Shown here piece by piece: positions 1-8,379 of a DNA stretch of 64,000 nt. Both the position numbers and the translations under genes were made by a program. The notes under the pieces are model-generated. The model was not told the DNA's origin and searched no databases. It was given only the letters and a program-made list of their open reading frames with translations. This stretch comes from Oscillospiraceae bacterium (GTDB lineage Bacteria > Bacillota > Clostridia > Oscillospirales > Ruminococcaceae), in the NCBI GenBank assembly GCA_015067025.1, contig SVNC01000001.1, positions 248,001 through 312,000 of the forward strand. The letters run 5' to 3'. How positions within the stretch are numbered: the first letter of the stretch is position 1; the number at the start of each line of letters is the position of its first letter.

Positions 1-1085
1 ATGCCCTTCTGCTTAAGACGTGTAAGCATAGCCTTAGGATCGGGGAACATTCTCTTGTCCCATGTGAAGTCACACCAGTTGAATTCCTTCATCCAGAAGC
101 AGTCAAAGTGGAATACTTCGAGGGGGATATCACGCTCAGCCATGCCATCAATAAAGGATGAGCAGGTTTCTTCATCATAGTTTGTAGTAAAGGATGTTGT
201 AAGCCAAAGACCGAATGTGTATGCGGGAGGAAGTGCAGGCTTACCTGTAAGGTTTGTATATACGCCGATAACGTCAGCAACGTTGGAACCACCCATAACG
301 AAGTATTCCATACGCTCGCCCTGAACGGTGAATGCAACCTTGGAAACTGTTTCGCTTGCCACTTCAAAAGTAACGTTTTCGGGATGGTTTACAAATACAC
401 CGTAGTTTCTTGAAGATACGTAGAAGGGGATCGACTTATATGTCTGTTCTGAACATGTACCGCCGTCATTGTTCCATACTTCTACAGTCTGACCGTTCTT
501 TACAAAGGTAGAGAACTTTTCGCCGAAGCCGTAGATGTTTTCACCAACGGAGATGTTGAGCATTTCTCTTATTCTTGCAGGACAGTCTGTCTGCTGATGA
601 GCGTAGAAACGTTCTGCAGGAGCACCCTGCATACGGTAGTTTGTAAGCCACTGCTGTTCTTCTATGTAGGAGGTCGTTCTCCAGCCTTCCTTAGTAAGAA
701 GCTTGTCTTCATAGAAATACTTTACATCCCATGCAGAACCAGCCTTGCCGATGCGAACAGATGTCTTATCGGATAAAAGCTCCCAGTAGCCTTCCTTTTC
801 TGTAATAACGGGCTTGAAGCTCTTGTCTTCATAAAGATTGAAGTAAGGACCCTTTTTTACAGCACCCTTGTAGTGTTCAATAGTAACCTTGATAGAGTTA
901 GCAAGAGTAGATGTAAATGTGATTTCGAGTACAGGACCGCCAAGAGTCATACCTCTGTTGCCGATCCACTGGTTTGTAGCGAAAACTGTGATAGAGTTTT
1001 CTGTTGTTTTGATCTCATAGATCTGTGTAGCATAGTTTACGTCGTAACCCTGCTTGTTCATCCAGAAGCCGTCTGAAAACTTCAT
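1..1085 (-). CDS. yicI: alpha-xylosidase, GH31 (YicI type), C-terminus outside window
   Basis: This is a glycoside hydrolase family 31 enzyme that would release alpha-xylose from the non-reducing end of xyloglucan-type oligosaccharides in the cytoplasm. About 361 N-terminal residues are visible, and the remaining half, including the catalytic aspartates, lies before base 1. The N-terminus (MKFSDGFW, then GYDVNYATQIYEI) and the later stretch FHFDCFWMKEFNWCDF followed by FPDP closely follow E. coli YicI, which separates it from generic alpha-glucosidases. There is no signal peptide. The start ATG at 1085 follows an AAAGGTTGG-type ribosome binding site. Its promoter and LacI-type operators lie at 1155-1231. 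A xylulokinase gene is elsewhere in the window (18462), consistent with xylose use, but the two genes are not linked. The family call is strong; substrate specificity is inferred from the YicI-like motifs. Confidence 0.9.
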   Translation of the reverse strand, partial: MKFSDGFWMNKQGYDVNYATQIYEIKTTENSITVFATNQWIGNRGMTLGGPVLEITFTSTLANSIKVTIEHYKGAVKKGPYFNLYEDKSFKPVITEKEGYWELLSDKTSVRIGKAGSAWDVKYFYEDKLLTKEGWRTTSYIEEQQWLTNYRMQGAPAERFYAHQQTDCPARIREMLNISVGENIYGFGEKFSTFVKNGQTVEVWNNDGGTCSEQTYKSIPFYVSSRNYGVFVNHPENVTFEVASETVSKVAFTVQGERMEYFVMGGSNVADVIGVYTNLTGKPALPPAYTFGLWLTTSFTTNYDEETCSSFIDGMAERDIPLEVFHFDCFWMKEFNWCDFTWDKRMFPDPKAMLTRLKQKG

Positions 1086-1154
1086 AGCAAATTACCAACC
1101 TTTCATTTTCTGAAAATATAGTTTAAATTTAGGTTTTCTCCATAGCTGAAAACC

Positions 1155-1191
1155 AACGATTACATTCTGTGTTTTGAAAATTGTAATCGTT
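1155..1191. promoter_or_regulatory. paired LacI-type operator elements
   Basis: AACGATTACA (1155-1164) is repeated as its exact inverse TGTAATCGTT (1182-1191), with 17 bases between. The right-hand copy sits in GTAATCGTTTAC, a near-palindrome with a central CG, which is the usual form of LacI/GalR-family operators. The elements lie just downstream of the -10 box, where a repressor would block transcription. No LacI-family gene is in the window, so the regulator is inferred. Confidence 0.5.
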
Positions 1192-1202
1192 TACTATAAC
1201 AC

Positions 1203-1231
1203 ATATTAACACATAACGAATTAAAAATCAA
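1203..1231 (-). promoter_or_regulatory. sigma-A promoter of the GH31 gene
   Basis: Read on the reverse strand, TTGATT (1226-1231) and TAATAT (1203-1208) are separated by 17 bases. The start point would fall at or just before the operator half-site at 1182-1191. Confidence 0.7.
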
Positions 1232-1325
1232 GGGGGTTTTGAGAAAAATTTTTCTAAAGTAAAATTATTTCCTGATATAGTATTTTATTTACTGTAAAAT
1301 AGCGGGATAAAGACAAATTTCATAC

Positions 1326-1354
1326 TTGACAAGAAGGCTTTTTTATGATAGAAT
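1326..1354 (+). promoter_or_regulatory. sigma-A promoter of the T-box/proS unit
   Basis: A perfect TTGACA (1326-1331) and TAGAAT (1349-1354) are 17 bases apart, and transcription would begin near 1361. Confidence 0.8.
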
Positions 1355-1361
1355 TAACACG

Positions 1362-1613
1362 ATATAAAAAAGGCTGTGAAAAGAAACAAGGATAACGGTT
1401 TTCTACAGAGAGAGGGCGGCAGGTGAAAGCCCTTGAAAATAAGTTGTTCTGTCCCGTCTTTGAGCCACCCGTGATATAAGCGGTGTCGGGTTCTCCCGTT
1501 ACAGAGAAGAAGTATATTTGTACTTTGTGAGTGCGGTTTTTACCGAATTTAGGTGGTACCACGGACTTTAGTATTAGTTCGCCCTGAGATAATCTCAGGG
1601 CTTATTTTATTTT
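1362..1613 (+). promoter_or_regulatory. T-box riboswitch leader of proS
   Basis: The leader has the T-box hallmark AGGTGGTACCACGGA at 1551-1565, which pairs with the acceptor end of uncharged tRNA. The 5' part carries AGAGAGAGGGCGG followed by GGTGAAAG (about 1408-1430), typical of stem I. It ends in an intrinsic terminator: GCCCTGAGA (1581-1589), loop TAA, TCTCAGGGC (1593-1601), then a T-rich run. By position it should sense uncharged tRNA-Pro and allow read-through when proline charging is low. The specifier triplet could not be placed by eye, so proline specificity rests on the downstream gene. Confidence 0.9.
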
Positions 1614-1628
1614 ACGGAGGAAAAAACA

Positions 1629-3353
1629 ATGAAGCTTGAAAAATTGGTTGGCGACAGATTTAAAGACAGACCCTCAGACTGCCAGATTGACAGCCACGCA
1701 ATAATGGTAAGAGGCGGCTATATCAAGTATATGGCAAACGGTATCTTTTCATCCTATATGCCTACAAAGAGAATTACAAGAAAGATCGAACAGATCATAA
1801 GAGAAGAAATGGACGCTATTGACGGTCAGGAAGTACAGTTCCCTGTAGTTATGCCTGCAACTCTTTGGGAAGAGTCGGGAAGATATGCAAGTATCGGTAG
1901 TGAGCTTTTAAGGTTTTCTGACAGAAACAGAAACCAGATGGTGCTTGGTATGACTCACGAAGAAGCGGCAGTTCATCTTGTACGCGAATACGGTCAGAGC
2001 TATACAAAGTACCCTTTTATGATCTATCAGATTCAGACAAAGTTCCGTGATGAAGCACGTCCCAGAGGCGGTCTTATCCGTGTACGTGAATTTACGATGA
2101 AGGATGCTTATTCCTTCCATACCTCTCAGGAGGATTTGGAGGAATACTACGACAAGTGCCACAAGGCTTATGAGCGTATCTTCAAGCGTGCGGGCGTACC
2201 TGACGTTGTATCTGTAAAGTCTGACTCAGGTATGATGGGTGGTAGCGTATCTCACGAATTTATGCTTCTTACACCTATCGGCGAAGACTCTATTGCTATT
2301 TGTAGTGAATGTGGTATGTCAGCAAATATGGAAGCGGCAGAAAGCATTATCGAAAATACACGTGATGACGTTTCAGCGGCAATGGAGCTTGTACACACTC
2401 CTGATGTACACACTATTGAGGATGTATGCAATTTCTTTAATGTTGTTCCTCAGAAGACCTGCAAAGCAGTTATCTATCAGAGAAATGAAGATGATTCCTA
2501 CATCGTTGTATTTGTAAGAGGTGACGTGGACGTAAACGAAACTAAGCTCAGAAATTTCGTAGGTTGCGAAATTCACCCTGCAGTAGTTACAGAAGATTGC
2601 GGACTTTTTGCCGGTTTTACAGGCCCTGTAGGTATTACAGATAACTGCACAGTATTATATGATACGTCACTCCAGAATACAAACAACCTTATCTGTGGTG
2701 GTAATAAGGAAGAATACCACTACAGCGGTCTTGATATCGAACGTGACTGCGGTAATGTAGAATATCACGATTTTGCAAAGATTCTTGAAGGTGGTATCTG
2801 TCCCAACTGTAAGAAGCACAGCATTTCCATTTCAAGAGGTATTGAAGTAGGTAACATATTCCAGCTTGGTACAAAATACACAAAGACAATGAATATGACT
2901 TATCTTGATAATAACGGTGAGGCTCACAATCCTATTATGGGTTGCTACGGTATCGGTGTCGGCAGACTTGCCGCATCCGTGTGTGAAGCACATCACGATG
3001 ATTACGGTCCTATCTGGCCTATGCCTATTGCTCCCTGGCAGGTACACGTATGTGCGGTTCGTTCAGATGATGCAGAAGTAAAGGCTTGTGCTGATAAGCT
3101 TTATGAGGATCTTCAGAATGCCGGTGCAGAAGTTATCTATGATGACAGACAGGTAAGTGCAGGCGTTATGTTCTCTGATGCTGACCTTCTCGGCGTTCCT
3201 GTAAGAGTGGTAGTAAGCCCCAGAAACTTAAAGGAAAACTGCTGTGAAATAACAGCCCGTGACAAGAGCTTCTCATATAAAGTACCCGTAGAGGAAACAA
3301 AGGCTAAGGTTCTTGAAATAATCAAAGAGCTTATGGATAAGGCTAATTCATAA
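1629..3353 (+). CDS. proS: prolyl-tRNA synthetase
   Basis: This class II aminoacyl-tRNA synthetase charges tRNA-Pro. At 574 residues it matches the bacterial type that carries an internal YbaK-like editing domain, which spans about residues 230-390 here. Class II motif 2 is visible as QTKFRDEARPRGGLIRVREF (about residues 137-156), with TXE-like motif TMKDAYSFH after it. Motif 3 is GCYGIGVGRL near residue 440, and an anticodon-binding domain follows. The ATG at 1629 lies 8 bases after ACGGAGG. The gene is controlled by the upstream T-box. A small membrane-protein gene starts 6 bases after its stop and shares its terminator. Confidence 0.97.
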   Translation: MKLEKLVGDRFKDRPSDCQIDSHAIMVRGGYIKYMANGIFSSYMPTKRITRKIEQIIREEMDAIDGQEVQFPVVMPATLWEESGRYASIGSELLRFSDRNRNQMVLGMTHEEAAVHLVREYGQSYTKYPFMIYQIQTKFRDEARPRGGLIRVREFTMKDAYSFHTSQEDLEEYYDKCHKAYERIFKRAGVPDVVSVKSDSGMMGGSVSHEFMLLTPIGEDSIAICSECGMSANMEAAESIIENTRDDVSAAMELVHTPDVHTIEDVCNFFNVVPQKTCKAVIYQRNEDDSYIVVFVRGDVDVNETKLRNFVGCEIHPAVVTEDCGLFAGFTGPVGITDNCTVLYDTSLQNTNNLICGGNKEEYHYSGLDIERDCGNVEYHDFAKILEGGICPNCKKHSISISRGIEVGNIFQLGTKYTKTMNMTYLDNNGEAHNPIMGCYGIGVGRLAASVCEAHHDDYGPIWPMPIAPWQVHVCAVRSDDAEVKACADKLYEDLQNAGAEVIYDDRQVSAGVMFSDADLLGVPVRVVVSPRNLKENCCEITARDKSFSYKVPVEETKAKVLEIIKELMDKANS

Positions 3354-3359
3354 CTGCTT

Positions 3360-3605
3360 ATGAGCAAAGTGAAAGTTGTTATATGCTTGGTTATTGCCGT
3401 TGTCCTGATATATTTTTCCGTATGTATTACAGATTTTCTGCTTGTTACAAATGGAAATGAACCGCTTTTCTGCATAAATGATGGCGATAATAATTATAAT
3501 GGACTTGGATATAGTTACGTTATTTATGACCACCCGATAACAGGGAAGAGCGAATATGCCTTTTATATTTTAGGCAACCTTGTTCAAAGTACTTTTACAA
3601 ACTAA
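3360..3605 (+). CDS. small single-pass membrane or secreted protein, function unknown
   Basis: This 81-residue protein starts with a hydrophobic segment (about residues 5-28) followed by a soluble tail of about 50 residues with the pattern NGNEPLFCI...GLGYSYVIY. That tail pattern resembles a family of short clostridial membrane-anchored proteins of unknown function. The gene starts 6 bases after proS and ends before a strong terminator, so it is probably co-transcribed with proS. No strong ribosome binding site is seen (only AAGG about 17 bases upstream), so translational coupling is likely. The N-terminal segment may be an anchor or an uncleaved signal, with the tail outside the cell. The gene is supported by the ORF, its placement and the recognisable pattern; function is not known. 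Confidence 0.6.
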   Translation: MSKVKVVICLVIAVVLIYFSVCITDFLLVTNGNEPLFCINDGDNNYNGLGYSYVIYDHPITGKSEYAFYILGNLVQSTFTN

Positions 3606-3613
3606 ATATAAAT

Positions 3614-3641
3614 AACCCCACGATTTTAAAATCGTGGGGTT
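3614..3641. terminator. bidirectional terminator between proS and trkH units
   Basis: AACCCCACGATTTT and its exact complement form a 14-base inverted repeat with A/T-rich flanks on both sides. It can serve both the proS unit and the convergent trkAH unit. Confidence 0.8.
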
Positions 3642-3648
3642 AAATTTA

Positions 3649-5082
3649 TCATTTCTTCCACACTGAAGGCTTGAACAGTAAAAGCATAGGGAACAGCTCA
3701 AGTCTGCCTATCAGCATATCAAATATAAATACAATTTTTGAAAAATCAGAGAAAAAGGCAAAGTTCTGAGTAGGACCGACCATTTCAAGACCGGGACCTA
3801 TGTTATTGAAGGTTGCCGCAACGGATGTGAAGTTTGTTATCATATCGTGGTTTTCAAAGGAAATAAGCACGATAGAAACAACGAAAATGACCACATAGGT
3901 AATGAGATAAACGTTTACGCTTCTTATCGTTTCTGAGTCTACAGTATGAGAATCCATTTTTATCTTCTTTACCTGTCTTGGGTGGATAAGGGTGTTAAGC
4001 TCTTTTTTTATGCCTTTAAAGAGTATAACAAGTCTTGATACCTTAAAGCCACCGCCTGTAGAACCTGCACAAGCACCTATAAAGCTTATCAGTACGAGTA
4101 ATGTCCTTGAAAGCTCAGGCCATTGATTAAAGTCAGCTACACCAAAGCCGGTTGTAGAAATAAGGGATGCGACTGTAAAAGACGAGTCAAGCAGGGCATC
4201 TCCTGCATTTGCGTACATAGAGCTTATATTTATCGTTATAATGGTAATTGCCGCAACTACGATAAATAAGAAGGCTTTTACTTCTACTGTTATAGCTTCC
4301 TTTAGTTTTCCTATAAGAATAAGATAGTACGAACCGAAATTTATTGAGAATAGTATCATAAACACTGTAATAACTATCTTTATATAGGGAGAAAAGCTCG
4401 CCATACTTGAATTTAAGAAGCCGAAACCGCCTGTACCTGCTGTAGCAAAGGCTGTGTTTACAGCATCAAATACGCTCATTCCGCCGAATAAAAGAAAGAT
4501 AAATTCCAATACGGTCAGTGCAAAATAAATTGCATAAAGGATAAATGCTGTGGTTTTGATCTTTGGTACAAGCTTGCCGACAACAGGACCCGGGCTTTCT
4601 GCCTTCATAATATGCAGATTATTACCGCCCGACAGGGGGAGAAATGCCATTATGAAAACCAGTACACCCATACCGCCTATCCAGTGGGTAAAGCTTCGCC
4701 ACATAAGTATGCATTTAGGCATTGCTTCAACGTCATTAAGAATACTTGCACCTGTGGTAGTAAAGCCTGAAACGGTTTCAAAGAGAGCATCCACAAAGGA
4801 GGGAATAGCTCCTGAAAGCCACATAGGCATTGTACCGCAAAGAGAGAGGACTATCCAGCTAAGGGCTACAATTATAAATCCTTCTCTGGCGTAAAGATTG
4901 GTGTTTTTCCTTTTTTTGAAGGTCAGCAATCTGCCGATTATCAGACAAACGATAGCAGTACCTAAAAAATGGAAAAATGTAGCTTCTCCGTAGATTATTG
5001 CCGTTATCATAGGTACTGTCATAAAGGCAGCGGCAAACACGAGAATCCAGCCAAGAATATAAGATATCATTTTATAGTTCAC
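3649..5082 (-). CDS. trkH: TrkH/KtrB-family potassium transporter subunit
   Basis: This is the membrane pore of a Trk/Ktr potassium uptake system. The 477 residues contain the four pore-loop repeats of the superfamily. Their filter glycines are visible in SGFTTTGASI, ATAGTGGFGFL, LISTTGFGVADF and TFNNIGPGLEM. The long hydrophobic segments fit eight membrane helices plus four re-entrant loops. Its stop-proximal end lies 8 bases from the bidirectional terminator. The start codon is 11 bases downstream of the trkA stop, so the two are co-transcribed and should assemble together. Length and motifs are normal for the family. Whether the ion coupling is H+ or Na+ cannot be read from the sequence. 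Confidence 0.95.
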   Translation of the reverse strand: MNYKMISYILGWILVFAAAFMTVPMITAIIYGEATFFHFLGTAIVCLIIGRLLTFKKRKNTNLYAREGFIIVALSWIVLSLCGTMPMWLSGAIPSFVDALFETVSGFTTTGASILNDVEAMPKCILMWRSFTHWIGGMGVLVFIMAFLPLSGGNNLHIMKAESPGPVVGKLVPKIKTTAFILYAIYFALTVLEFIFLLFGGMSVFDAVNTAFATAGTGGFGFLNSSMASFSPYIKIVITVFMILFSINFGSYYLILIGKLKEAITVEVKAFLFIVVAAITIITINISSMYANAGDALLDSSFTVASLISTTGFGVADFNQWPELSRTLLVLISFIGACAGSTGGGFKVSRLVILFKGIKKELNTLIHPRQVKKIKMDSHTVDSETIRSVNVYLITYVVIFVVSIVLISFENHDMITNFTSVAATFNNIGPGLEMVGPTQNFAFFSDFSKIVFIFDMLIGRLELFPMLLLFKPSVWKK

Positions 5083-5093
5083 TGTGCCGCTCC

Positions 5094-6452
5094 TTATTTC
5101 AGTATATCCGTGATATCCTTCATTCCGAGAATATCGGATACGATTATTACAGAATCTCCGGGCTGCAGCATATCGCTGCCTCGGGGGACAATGACCTGCC
5201 CGTTTCTGAGTATTGCCGCAATAAGCACGTTGGGCTTGAATTTAAGCTCACAAAGCTGAACACCTGTTATCGGAGAGCCTTCTTTTACGATGAATTCAGC
5301 GGCCTCAATCTTGTCCTTAACAACGTTATAGAGCGTTTCAACATTGCTGCCGATGGCGTTTTGTGCGGCTCTTACGTATCTTACGATGGTTTCGGTTGTG
5401 ATGTTTTTGGGGTAGATCGTAGTATCTAAGTCAAGACGAGCTATCACCTCGTCAAAATCTATTCGATTTACTTTTGTTATAGACTTTGCGTTGCTAACCT
5501 GCTTTGCAAAAAGTGAAAGGAAAATGTTTTCCTCATCAAGATTTGTAAGTGCAACAAAGCCGTCTGCTTTTTCAAGCCCCTCTTCAAGCAGAAGTGCCTT
5601 GTCTGAGGCGTCTCCATGAATGATAGTTGCTGTTTCAAGCTCAGCACTTAATTCTTTACAGCGTTCAAGCTTTCTTTCGATGACCTTTACGGATATATTT
5701 GAAGAACGGCTGAGTGTTTTGCAAAGATAGTGGGAGATATCACCGCCACCCGCAATAATGACGTTTTTCGCAGATAGCGTCTTATAGTTTATTTTCTTGA
5801 AGAATTCGTTTGCGGATTTATGGGGAGCTATTATAGATATAATATCCTTGCCCTCAAACACAAAGTCACCATTAGCGATATATGCTTCTTCACCACGCTC
5901 TATCGTACATACAAGTACGTTGCAATGCAGCTTTGAAACAATATCCTTTACCGCAAGACCTACAAGAGGGCTGTCTTCGGGAAGTCTGAACTTGAGAAGT
6001 TCTATTCGTCCTCTTGCAAACGTATCGATTTTGATCGCAGAGGGGAAACGCAGTATTCTTGCAATTTCCGCTGCTGCCGCATATTCAGGGTTTATTACCA
6101 TAGCAAGACCAAGCTCATCCTTGATAAATGGAGCTTCCTTGCTGTATCTGGGACTTCTTACTCTTGCGATAGTCTGACAGTTACCCGTCTTTTTCGCCAT
6201 AAGACAGCACAGAAGATTTTGTTCGTCTGAGCCCGTCATAGCTATAAATAAGTCAGCGTGCTCTACACCCGCCTCTTTTAAGGTCAGATGGTCAAGACCG
6301 TCGCCCACTATTCCCATAGCGTCATATTTGTTTGCAATGTCGTTTACACGGTCAGCGTTGGTGTCTATTACGGATATACTGTTTCCGTCCTTGCTTAATT
6401 CACCTGCTAAGGCAGTGCCTACTTTACCGCATCCTACAATTATAATTTTCAT
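5094..6452 (-). CDS. trkA: TrkA potassium uptake regulator (two RCK/TrkA-N domains)
   Basis: This cytosolic nucleotide-binding protein gates the TrkH pore. It has two tandem units, each an NAD(H)-binding RCK_N domain followed by an RCK_C domain. The first Rossmann motif is IIIVGCGKVGTALAGEL at the very N-terminus. The second is VIIAGGGDISHYLCKTL near residue 230. The chosen start is the ATG at 6452, which is preceded by AAGGAAAC at the right distance. An ATG 36 bases further upstream has no binding site and would add a non-homologous tail. The 452 residues equal the usual tandem-RCK TrkA size. It heads the trkA-trkH operon and is transcribed from the promoter at 6493-6521. Confidence 0.95.
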   Translation of the reverse strand: MKIIIVGCGKVGTALAGELSKDGNSISVIDTNADRVNDIANKYDAMGIVGDGLDHLTLKEAGVEHADLFIAMTGSDEQNLLCCLMAKKTGNCQTIARVRSPRYSKEAPFIKDELGLAMVINPEYAAAAEIARILRFPSAIKIDTFARGRIELLKFRLPEDSPLVGLAVKDIVSKLHCNVLVCTIERGEEAYIANGDFVFEGKDIISIIAPHKSANEFFKKINYKTLSAKNVIIAGGGDISHYLCKTLSRSSNISVKVIERKLERCKELSAELETATIIHGDASDKALLLEEGLEKADGFVALTNLDEENIFLSLFAKQVSNAKSITKVNRIDFDEVIARLDLDTTIYPKNITTETIVRYVRAAQNAIGSNVETLYNVVKDKIEAAEFIVKEGSPITGVQLCELKFKPNVLIAAILRNGQVIVPRGSDMLQPGDSVIIVSDILGMKDITDILK

Positions 6453-6492
6453 GTTGTTTCCTTTTTTGCTGATATTTTTTTGATACACATAT

Positions 6493-6521
6493 ATAATATA
6501 TCATCAAATTAGTTTTGTCAA
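6493..6521 (-). promoter_or_regulatory. sigma-A promoter of trkAH
   Basis: On the reverse strand TTGACA (6516-6521) and TATTAT (6493-6498) have a 17-base spacer. The start point would be about 30 bases upstream of the trkA ATG. Confidence 0.8.
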
Positions 6522-6639
6522 CTAAAAGCGGCGATATGTACTGAAATATGCTTAAAGTTTGTTGAAAGTGACTAAAGCTGAGAAAAAAAGGTTGGAATTG
6601 TTTAACTAGTCGAAAACGGGGTAGTGTTCTGTATATACA

Positions 6640-6666
6640 AACCCCATCGGCATAACCGATGGGGTT
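6640..6666. terminator. hairpin terminator after rpsI
   Basis: AACCCCATCGG, loop CATAA and CCGATGGGGTT form an 11-base stem between the rpsI stop (6736) and the trkA promoter. The T-tract on the rpsI side is weak. The hairpin most likely ends the rplM-rpsI transcript. Confidence 0.6.
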
Positions 6667-6735
6667 AAATTCTGTATTTTCGTTACCCGAAAAGCAATCT
6701 GTGTCGCCCCGATATGAATATCGTAAGGGCTTTGA

Positions 6736-7134
6736 TTATCTCTTTGAGAACTGAGGAGCGCGACGTGCAGCCTTTAAGCCGTACTTCTTTCTTTCCTTCA
6801 TTCTGGGGTCACGAGTTAAGAAGCCTGCCTTCTTGAGTACGGGACGGAGTTCGTCGCTGTACTGAAGTAATGCTCTTGAAAGACCGTGACGGATAGCACC
6901 GGCCTGACCTGTAACACCGCCGCCTGCAACTGTGCAGATGATGTCAAACTTCTCTGTTGTGCCTGTGAGGGCGAGAGGCTGACGAGCGATGAGCTTTAAT
7001 GTGTCAAGACCGAAGTAATCTTCGATGTCACGACCGTTGATTGTGATTGTACCGCTACCAGGATAAACACGTACTCTTGCAACAGAGTGCTTTCTTCTAC
7101 CTGTGCCGTAGTAATAAGGCTTTGATTCGTACAT
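6736..7134 (-). CDS. rpsI: 30S ribosomal protein S9
   Basis: This small-subunit protein's C-terminal tail reaches the P-site tRNA. The 132 residues have the S9 signatures [14 protein letters not shown] at the N-terminus, [19 protein letters not shown] in the centre, and the basic end [19 protein letters not shown] with its terminal K-R. The length is typical. It lies 12 bases downstream of rplM with an AGGAGG-type binding site, the universal rplM-rpsI operon order. Confidence 0.98.
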   Translation of the reverse strand: MYESKPYYYGTGRRKHSVARVRVYPGSGTITINGRDIEDYFGLDTLKLIARQPLALTGTTEKFDIICTVAGGGVTGQAGAIRHGLSRALLQYSDELRPVLKKAGFLTRDPRMKERKKYGLKAARRAPQFSKR

Positions 7135-7146
7135 TGTTATCCCTCC

Positions 7147-7575
7147 TTAATATTTGTATTCTTCGGGCTTCTGTGCTGCATTCTTGTGTTCTGCACCTCT
7201 GTAAAGACGCATTCTTGTTGCAGCCTTACGGCCGATTGTGTTGTGGGGAAGCATTCCCTCGATAGCGAGCTGCATAGCCTTTTCGGGCTTTTCAGCCATT
7301 AACTTGCTGTACTGAACTTCCTTGAGTCCGCCGATCCAGCCTGTGTGCCATCTGTAGTACTTGTCTTCGAGCTTGTTACCTGTGAGAACTGCCTTTTCGC
7401 AGTTGATTACGATTACGTGATCGCCGCAGTCGCAGTGGGGTGCGAATGTGGGCTTGTGCTTGCCTCTGAGAATGTGAGCAGCCTTTGCAGCAACACGGCC
7501 TAAGGGCTTGCCTGCTGCGTCTAAAATATACCACTTACGTTCAACAGTTTCAGCTTTGGGCATATAAGTTGACAT
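7147..7575 (-). CDS. rplM: 50S ribosomal protein L13
   Basis: This early-assembly large-subunit protein is 142 residues long. Diagnostic stretches are ERKWYILDAAGKPLGRVAA near the N-terminus, the central HVIVINCEKAVLTG and KYYRWHTGWIGGLK, and MLPHNTIGRKAATRMRLYRG near the C-terminus. The ATG at 7575 follows AGGAGGAAAAAAGA. An in-frame start 39 bases upstream would place this binding site inside the gene and is rejected. It is the first gene of the rplM-rpsI operon and has a consensus promoter and a leader of only about 38 bases. Confidence 0.98.
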   Translation of the reverse strand: MSTYMPKAETVERKWYILDAAGKPLGRVAAKAAHILRGKHKPTFAPHCDCGDHVIVINCEKAVLTGNKLEDKYYRWHTGWIGGLKEVQYSKLMAEKPEKAMQLAIEGMLPHNTIGRKAATRMRLYRGAEHKNAAQKPEEYKY

Positions 7576-7619
7576 TCTTTTTTCCTCCTGAATTTTATGT
7601 TTTTTAAACAACATTTAGT

Positions 7620-7648
7620 ATTATACACAAGCAAAGGGCACTTGTCAA
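7620..7648 (-). promoter_or_regulatory. consensus sigma-A promoter of rplM-rpsI
   Basis: On the reverse strand a perfect TTGACA (7643-7648), a 17-base spacer and a perfect TATAAT (7620-7625) are present, as expected for ribosomal protein expression. Confidence 0.9.
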
Positions 7649-7844
7649 TAGTTTTTTTTAACATTTTTTAAATATAGCAAGATTTCTCTTTAAATCTCTG
7701 TCTTTTTCTATGTTTCTCTCGTTTTCTCATTTGGTGTTTCAAAAAAATTTATTTACTTTAAATATATTCGATATTCTCTTTAAATCTCTTGTTTTTTCTT
7801 TGATTTGCTTGTTTTTCTGACTTGTTGTTTTACTTTTGCTTTTC
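7649..7844. other. pyrimidine-rich spacer with a 16-base direct repeat
   Basis: This gene-free stretch between the divergent rplM and glycosylase promoters is dominated by T and C on the + strand. The sequence TTCTCTTTAAATCTCT occurs twice, at 7684-7699 and 7774-7789, exactly 90 bases apart, each time near other CTTTTT/GTTTTT runs. No ORF or hairpin was recognised. It may just be low-complexity spacer. Confidence 0.5.
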
Positions 7845-7873
7845 TTGATTTTGCACCTGTTTTGTGATAGAAT
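7845..7873 (+). promoter_or_regulatory. promoter of the deoxyinosine glycosylase gene
   Basis: TTGATT (7845-7850) and TAGAAT (7868-7873) are separated by 17 bases, ending 23 bases before the start codon. Confidence 0.7.
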
Positions 7874-7896
7874 TATAGCAGAAATGAGGTGCTGAA

Positions 7897-8379
7897 ATGA
7901 CATATCACAATATACCGCCCGTTTTTGATAAAAACAGTAAAATTCTTGTTTTGGGTTCGTTTCCGTCTGTCAAGTCAAGAGAGGTGCAGTTTTTTTACGG
8001 TCATCCTCAGAATCGCTTCTGGAAAGTAATATCATTGGTTTTTAACTGCGAATGTCCGCAGACTGTAGAGGAAAAGAAACGATTTTTGCTTTTAAATAAT
8101 ATCGCTTTGTGGGATGTGATACACTCCTGCGATATTACAGGCTCGTCCGACAGCTCTGTCAAAAATGCCGTACCGAATGATCTGTCACAGATACTGAAAA
8201 ACAGTGATGTCACAAGGATCTTTACAAACGGAACCCTTTCATACAATTTATATAATAAGCTGTGTCTTGATGATACAGGCATAGAGGCGACTAAGCTTCC
8301 TTCCACCAGTCCCGCCAACGCCGCCTGGTCGCAGGAAAGACTTGTGGCTGAGTGGAAAAGGCTTATATCACAGGTCTGA
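7897..8379 (+). CDS. DNA-deoxyinosine glycosylase (UDG superfamily, HDG type)
   Basis: This base-excision repair enzyme is expected to remove hypoxanthine from DNA. The 160 residues match the hypoxanthine-DNA glycosylase branch of the uracil-DNA glycosylase fold. Seen are LVLGSFPSVKSR (residues 17-28), FFYGHPQNRFWK (33-44), the helix LWDVIHSCDITGSSD and the late loop LPSTSPANA. The GSFPS and PSTSPAN motifs are the family's active-site loops. The ATG follows a GAGGTG binding site. The gene has its own promoter, and its 3' end overlaps the convergent gene at 8368 by 12 bases. The family call is firm; substrate preference (hypoxanthine versus uracil) is inferred. Confidence 0.88.
   Translation: MTYHNIPPVFDKNSKILVLGSFPSVKSREVQFFYGHPQNRFWKVISLVFNCECPQTVEEKKRFLLLNNIALWDVIHSCDITGSSDSSVKNAVPNDLSQILKNSDVTRIFTNGTLSYNLYNKLCLDDTGIEATKLPSTSPANAAWSQERLVAEWKRLISQV

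Noticed and set aside
1320-1562. Reverse-strand ORF of 80 codons
   Set aside because: It lies entirely within the T-box leader and its sequence is explained by that RNA.
7684-7789. Possible CRISPR-like repeats
   Set aside because: Only two copies 90 bases apart, no regular spacers and no cas genes.
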